From Blastomyces gilchristii SLH14081 (taxonomy: Eukaryota > Ascomycota > Eurotiomycetes > Onygenales > Ajellomycetaceae): a DNA stretch of 64,000 nucleotides. The position numbers and the translations under genes are program-made. Below the pieces are notes generated by a model, which was not told where the DNA came from, made no database searches, and saw only the letters and a program-made list of their open reading frames with translations. This document shows positions 59,601-64,000 of the stretch, piece by piece. Location of the stretch: the NCBI RefSeq assembly GCF_000003855.2, contig NW_003101678.1, forward strand, positions 961,194-1,025,193, given 5' to 3'. Every line of letters starts with the position of its first letter. Position 1 is the first letter of the stretch.

Positions 59601-60800
59601 GTTTATTAATTCTTTTCATACTTATAAAGCAGCAGTACTATAGCACAGTCTCTTCATATAAGTATGTATTTTTATTGAGAAAGTAACAGATTCAGATATC
59701 AGCTTCAAGACTTCTAAGAAGACTATTACTGACTCTGTTCACAACTTCTTAAATTTCTATTTTACTTTATCTGAACAGTTTATATGATGATATTCTGATT
59801 TAGAATAGATAAAGCAGAGACTCTTTTTCTTAATCTCTCTATTATACACTCTATTTATAAAAGCTTGTAAAGCTCTCTCTCTCTGCTCAGCAGTCAGATA
59901 TAAATCTCTTTATATCTTATTATCTTTTCTTAATAAATCTGTTCTCTGTTATTCTGACTCTTGTGAGATCAGTCAGTGATCTGCTCTCTGCAGATCTGTG
60001 ACTCTCACAGTAATCTGTAAGTGATGAATAAGAGTTATCAGTTTCTTCAGAGTTAAGAACTTAAAGTCTTACTTAATGAGCTTATTCTGTATATCTTTAT
60101 TTAGTCTCTTTATAAATATCATTATTCAGATCTTATTTCAGAGCACTGTTTTCACAGATCTCAATTCATATTACAATTTCATGAAGTACTGTGAGTAGTC
60201 TTTATCAGATTTCTTATCTCTTGTTCTAATATTAATAATTACATTTCAGATGTTCTCTGTTCAGCTTGTAGAGTTTCTTAACTTATTCTTTAAATAGATC
60301 TTAAGAACAGATTAGTAGAATCTCTTATAATCATTCTCTAGATGATTTAATCAGTTCTTGACTTTAGTATAGTAGAGATCTGTTATTATATAGATGACAG
60401 CTTCTTCATCTTTTATATCACACAGCTGAGCTTGTAAGTCAATTTCAAATACAAACTTGTAAAAGCTTTTATAGATTGTGATTCAGTAAGTGACTTTAAG
60501 CAGTTGTAACTTAAGAAAGTTTCTTTTCAGTTTGTAGATGTTTCTAAAGATTATATTTAGAGACTCAGTTTAAGAGTGTTTACAGACAGTAAGCATTTCT
60601 TGTAGAAAAATAGCTTAGTTCTGTAAAAGATACTCAAGAATATTCTTCACTGAGATTAGTTTATTCATGAGTTCAGAGAGTTTCTCTGTTATAGATATAG
60701 AAAATAATATTCTATAAGTGATTGATAAGTTCTCTGAAACTTCTTTTACAAGACTTATTCATAATTCAGATGACTGCTTCTAAGTGTCTGCAGTAGAGTT
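59601..60800 (-). pseudogene. Gypsy-B E3 gag (broken)
   Basis: Collinear with E3b 35080-36300 and with the remnant at 28154-29328. No long open frame survives; the knuckle region lies near 59800. Confidence 0.65.
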
Positions 60801-60874
60801 CACAGAGATTGAAGTATATAAGTTTCTAGTTCTTTCAGTTATAATAAGTGATTACTGACTGACAGAGCTTGAAA

Positions 60875-61132
60875 TGTAAGAATAAGTACTTGCAGACAAT
60901 TATTCAGATATTTGTAGCTTGATGTGATATATACTGTTAACTACTAGAAGTATTCACAGTAGAAAGATAAAATATAGAGATTAAATGTATATTAATATTC
61001 AAGCGGAGTTATAAATAGTAGTCGCGAACTCTAGTCTATATAGTTATATGTAGTCAAGAGCTACTAACTCTATTGATTACATGAGAGATAGGAATAGAGG
61101 TAAAGAATCCGCGAGGAGCGGGATTTCTTACA
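60875..61132 (-). repeat. Gypsy-B E3 LTR (5' LTR in element sense)
   Basis: 258 bp. Its right end keeps CpG sites (CCGCGAGGAGCGGG) lost in the partner LTR. Confidence 0.93.
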
Positions 61133-61137
61133 ATATT

Positions 61138-62758
61138 ATCTGATATAACAGACACTTGCTGAATGAACTGAGAACATCAGCTCTTGAATTCAAAGATACT
61201 AGTTGATTATGATAAGATTACTTATAACACTATATATACTTTGCTGATCAGAACATCTTCTGAATCTACATTGAATGAATTATGACATATAACAGCTTAA
61301 ACTGATAAACTTCTTCAAGTACTCACTGAAGTATGTCAAGAAGCACTCTGATTTCTCTCAGAACTATGTATAAGAACTGACATCTCAGAATACTCAATCA
61401 TTGACAATAACACTGTGTAATTTCATAAATAATACTGAGTCTCTCACTCTGAACCCTTACATACTCAGATAATACAAGAGATGCATGATTTGTATATGAC
61501 TAATTATTCAGATCATGAATAACTATACTGAATAATCTCTTAAGAATTCTACTGATCTGAGATATTAAACAGCATCAGATACTTTATCTGAAACTGCAAT
61601 CATTATTCTTCTATCATCTTATAAAAGAACTGTAGAAAGAATCTACTGAAATCACTTAATATTTCTGATAGAATCTGATGAGATGTAGTAATTGACTTTG
61701 CTATTAATCCCTCTGAGAAAAAGAATTACAAGAACATTCTGATTATCATTGACTGATTGAGTAAATATATAATATTGAAGTCTTATAATAAGATAAATAC
61801 TGAGTAAGTCACTGAAGTCTTTCTACAGAGTTCATTCTATCAGATATATAACTTACTGCAATCTATAATATCTGATTAAGACTGTCAATTTGTGAGTGCT
61901 CTCTGCACAAGAATCTGTTAAGTTCTCAAGATTATATGCTGTTTATTAACTGTCTATCACTCTGAAACTGATGATGTATCAGAATAAACACTTCAGACTG
62001 TAAAGAACTCTCTTTATAAGTTCTGTAATCATTTATAGAATAATTGATATGATCTTCTTCTATACACAGAGATCATCATCAATGATTAAGATGTTATTTC
62101 AACAGATATAAGCCTGTTCTTTCTTATACATGATTATCACATGAAGGTGTTGAATCTTCTAGAGATCACACATTTCATATCCAACTCTCAGAGTTCAATT
62201 CAGATTGCTGATAATATAGTAATAAAGCTTTGAGATATCTGTAACTGAGTAGAAGTCTTTATGACAAGCACTAAACAAGATCAAGAGAATCAGATTAATG
62301 TTCATCAAGACCCTGCTGAGTAATATATGATAGAAGACCTGATGTAGTTAAATCTTAAGAATATACAGATCACACACTCATCTCATATATTGAATTATCA
62401 CTATGTCAAGTATAGAGTGATAGAAGTTTTAGACAGTCACAACTACTGTCTTGACATATTATCAGAGATTTATAATGTCTTCTACATAAGCTTACTCTGC
62501 TGCACTATCACTGATTCATTCTCTTCTCAACTGACTTTCAACTGACTGCTATCAGGAATTGTAGAAGAAGACAATGAACTTGAGTGAGAGATTGAAGATA
62601 TTCTCAATGAGAGACTCTGCAGCTGCAGCTGATAATATCTTGTGAAATGAGTTAACTATAATCATCTGATCTGAACTCTGAGCTCTGTATTATCTGAAAC
62701 AGCGGCTCTTGATCAATGAAAACTATGTATAATCTCATCTCTGAAAAGAGATCTCTAA
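61138..62758 (+). pseudogene. Gypsy-A E2 pol, integrase and chromodomain
   Basis: Resumes after E3. The integrase zinc region is near 61480-61600 and the core near 61680-61960 (IDFAINPSEKKNYKNILIII). The chromodomain is near 62570-62720, with EDNELE-TGA-EIEDILNERL and YLVK-TGA. The stop TAA (62756-62758) touches the 3' LTR, as in E1. Confidence 0.87.
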
Positions 62759-63070
62759 TGTAACAGGCTGCATCTGATCAATTATATAGACTATTTTATT
62801 ACACTTCATAGATTCTATCAAAAGCTCTGATTCTCAGTCATTAATTCTCAGCTGAAAAATCCGTGAAATTTCTATTCTTCTGCTTTGAAGCTTCACTGTA
62901 TATGTGAAATTTCTATTCTTTCACTCTGAAGCTTTATTATGTACATGTATAAATATTCACTTCAATCACTGATTCTCACACTTTCTCTTTTTTCCTTCTC
63001 AAATGTTTTTCTCTTTATTATATAAGACCTATAAATATCATACCGATCTATTCGGCATAGGCCTTTTACA
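62759..63070 (+). repeat. Gypsy-A E2 3' LTR
   Basis: 312 bp, starts TGTAACAGG and ends TTTTACA. This copy shows the original terminal CA lost in the E1 LTRs. Confidence 0.93.
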
Positions 63071-63560
63071 ATTATCAATTTTATATTTAATTTTATTTAA
63101 TCTGATCTTATACATTTCTTGATATGAATTTCACTGAGATTATTTATTAAAAAAACATATAAAGTAATTATTTATCAGATCTTAAAATGAAATTATAACT
63201 TAGAAATAATAAGAAAGTAATCTTATTTAATCTCATTTAGTTTCATTCTCAATATAAAGTTACTATTTTTAGACATTTTAAGGTTTTTTTTAAACTATTT
63301 TTAATTTTTTAAAAAGTAATGCTTTTTAATAATACTTAAATGAGATTTAAAATCATTTAAAGCAATAAAAAGAATTTAAATTAAGAAGTGAAAATCATAA
63401 TCTTATTTGAAAAATGTAATAAGAGTAGATAGTAAGTCTTACTGAAATAGTATAAAACTACTATTTAATCTTAAAACTATGTAATAAGATTAGTTAAATT
63501 GATAATAAGATTATCAAATATTCTGATTCTGATTTCAGATACAGTCACATAGTTAGTCTA
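63071..63560 (+). mobile_element. 506-bp hAT MITE M4, main part
   Basis: Continues M4 after the E2 insertion and ends GTTAGTCTA, followed by GTAATACA (63561-63568), the partner of CTAATACA at 47677-47684. It is the most decayed MITE copy and has almost no CG, CC or GG left. Confidence 0.88.
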
Positions 63561-63568
63561 GTAATACA

Positions 63569-64000
63569 GCATTTCAGAATGTAATTAATTCTTTAATTTA
63601 AAAGTATGAAGTGTAAGAATATAGCAAATTAGAGTGAATTCTTATATGTAAAAGAGACATAATCTGATGAAGGTGATATAATATAGTAATTGATTGATTA
63701 TCAAGATCTATCTATTATGCGGCCTTTTATATAATAGGCGTTTGCTAAGTGATTGACAAACACCTCACTTATACAGAAGTAGTCGGCTTGTAGAGAGGAA
63801 ATCTGTAGCGTTCACTCTAGTAGCGTTGCCGTAGCAACCGTTCCGCCTACACGTGATCTCATATATAATATATATATAGCTAGCTCTTTCTACATGAATA
63901 TAACAGATTAATCATTTCACAGATTATAGTCTGAATAGCATATTTTTACAAAGAATTACATTATTTTTATTTTTATTTTTTATTCTTACTTTTATTTAAA
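63569..64000. other. Edge of the transposon block; GC-normal patch, no gene seen
   Basis: After AT-rich DNA, 63715-63860 has normal CG content and little sign of decay. A TATATA run (63862-63880) follows, then AT-rich sequence to the window end. No open frame. It could be a promoter region of a gene beyond the window, or a fragment of an undecayed repeat. Confidence 0.4.
63825..63838. promoter_or_regulatory. X-box-like palindrome (RFX family site candidate)
   Basis: GTTGCCGTAGCAAC is close to the palindromic X-box bound by RFX-type factors (half-sites GTTGCC and AGCAAC, spacer GT). It lies about 25-40 bases upstream of a TATATA run. A single site can arise by chance. Confidence 0.35.

Larger units (their letters stand above)
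53875..61132 (-). mobile_element. Gypsy-B chromovirus E3, complete (7258 bp)
   Basis: Two 258-bp LTRs (53875-54132 and 60875-61132), coding on the minus strand. The target copies are ATGCC (53870-53874) and ATATT (61133-61137), identical once G-to-A and C-to-T changes are allowed. Nothing is nested inside, so it is the reference copy for family B. It is inserted between the RNase H and integrase of Gypsy-A E2. Confidence 0.93.
47706..63070 (+). mobile_element. Gypsy-A chromovirus E2, 15.4-kb footprint with nested insertions
   Basis: Paired 312-bp LTRs (47706-48017 and 62759-63070) and the duplication ATTAT (47701-47705 and 63071-63075) prove that the two ends belong to one insertion. Without its insertions (MITE M3, LINE C, Gypsy-B E3) it is about 5.7 kb, like E1. 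It is inserted in MITE M4. Confidence 0.93.

Noticed and set aside
1..64000. Mitochondrial or other organelle DNA, suggested by the high A+T
   Set aside because: LTR retrotransposons, LINEs, SINEs and hAT elements are nuclear. Reading TGA as Trp everywhere does not restore open frames, because CGA-derived TGA and CAA-derived TAA stops and lost catalytic residues remain.
1..64000. Alternative genetic code with TGA as Trp
   Set aside because: LINE C keeps TGG where LINE A has TGA at the same codon, and many TGA codons sit at expected Arg positions. Mutation explains both.

Overview
This window looks like one transposon-packed, AT-rich compartment of a fungal nuclear genome, probably a filamentous ascomycete. 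I see no intact host gene. The evidence is two chromodomain Ty3/gypsy families (called Gypsy-A and Gypsy-B here), a third Ty3/gypsy family (Gypsy-C), a LINE of the Tad1 type (endonuclease, reverse transcriptase, RNase H, terminal zinc knuckle), a hAT DNA transposon with its own 506-bp non-autonomous relatives, and a tRNA-headed SINE. Almost every coding copy is broken by C-to-T and G-to-A changes, as left by RIP-type silencing. The dinucleotide preference looks non-classical, because Trp codons become TGA rather than TAG. The species cannot be named from this sequence. Two assembly gaps are present (16090-16691 and 43116-43215).

Layout. A minus-strand Gypsy-A copy occupies 1-383, 8605-9547 and 15298-16089. 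It is split by a minus-strand Gypsy-C element (384-8604, 4-bp target duplication) and by a complete hAT transposon (9548-15297, perfect 8-bp duplication). After the gap, a second hAT copy (16692-28153) is interrupted by a complete plus-strand Gypsy-A element (20913-26528, duplication ATAAT) and by a 506-bp MITE (27410-27915). That hAT copy sits in a minus-strand Gypsy-B remnant (28154-29585), which also carries a SINE (28711-29082). An AT-rich stretch with a 120-bp direct repeat leads into LINE copy A (30318-33932).

A plus-strand Gypsy-B element spans 34750-46567 (duplication TTATT). It holds a minus-strand LINE copy B (37066-40667, with a tRNA-like GC-richer island inside), a MITE (41543-42048) and a SINE (43090-43490). 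A truncated SINE follows at 46905-47232. From 47685 to 63560 a single 506-bp MITE is split by a Gypsy-A element with a 15.4-kb footprint (47706-63070, duplication ATTAT). That element contains another MITE (48812-49317), a 5'-truncated LINE copy C (51093-52979) and a whole minus-strand Gypsy-B element (53875-61132). The last 430 bases leave the transposon block and contain a GC-normal patch with an RFX/X-box-like palindrome.

How the parts work together. The hAT element could once have supplied transposase for the 506-bp MITEs, whose ends it shares. The LINE could have supplied the machinery for the SINE: both end in the same short tail and, upstream of it, in the same stem / internal loop / stem / three-base-loop RNA shape, made of different paired bases. 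This shared shape and the Trp-to-TGA mutation bias are the two observations I find most worth following up.
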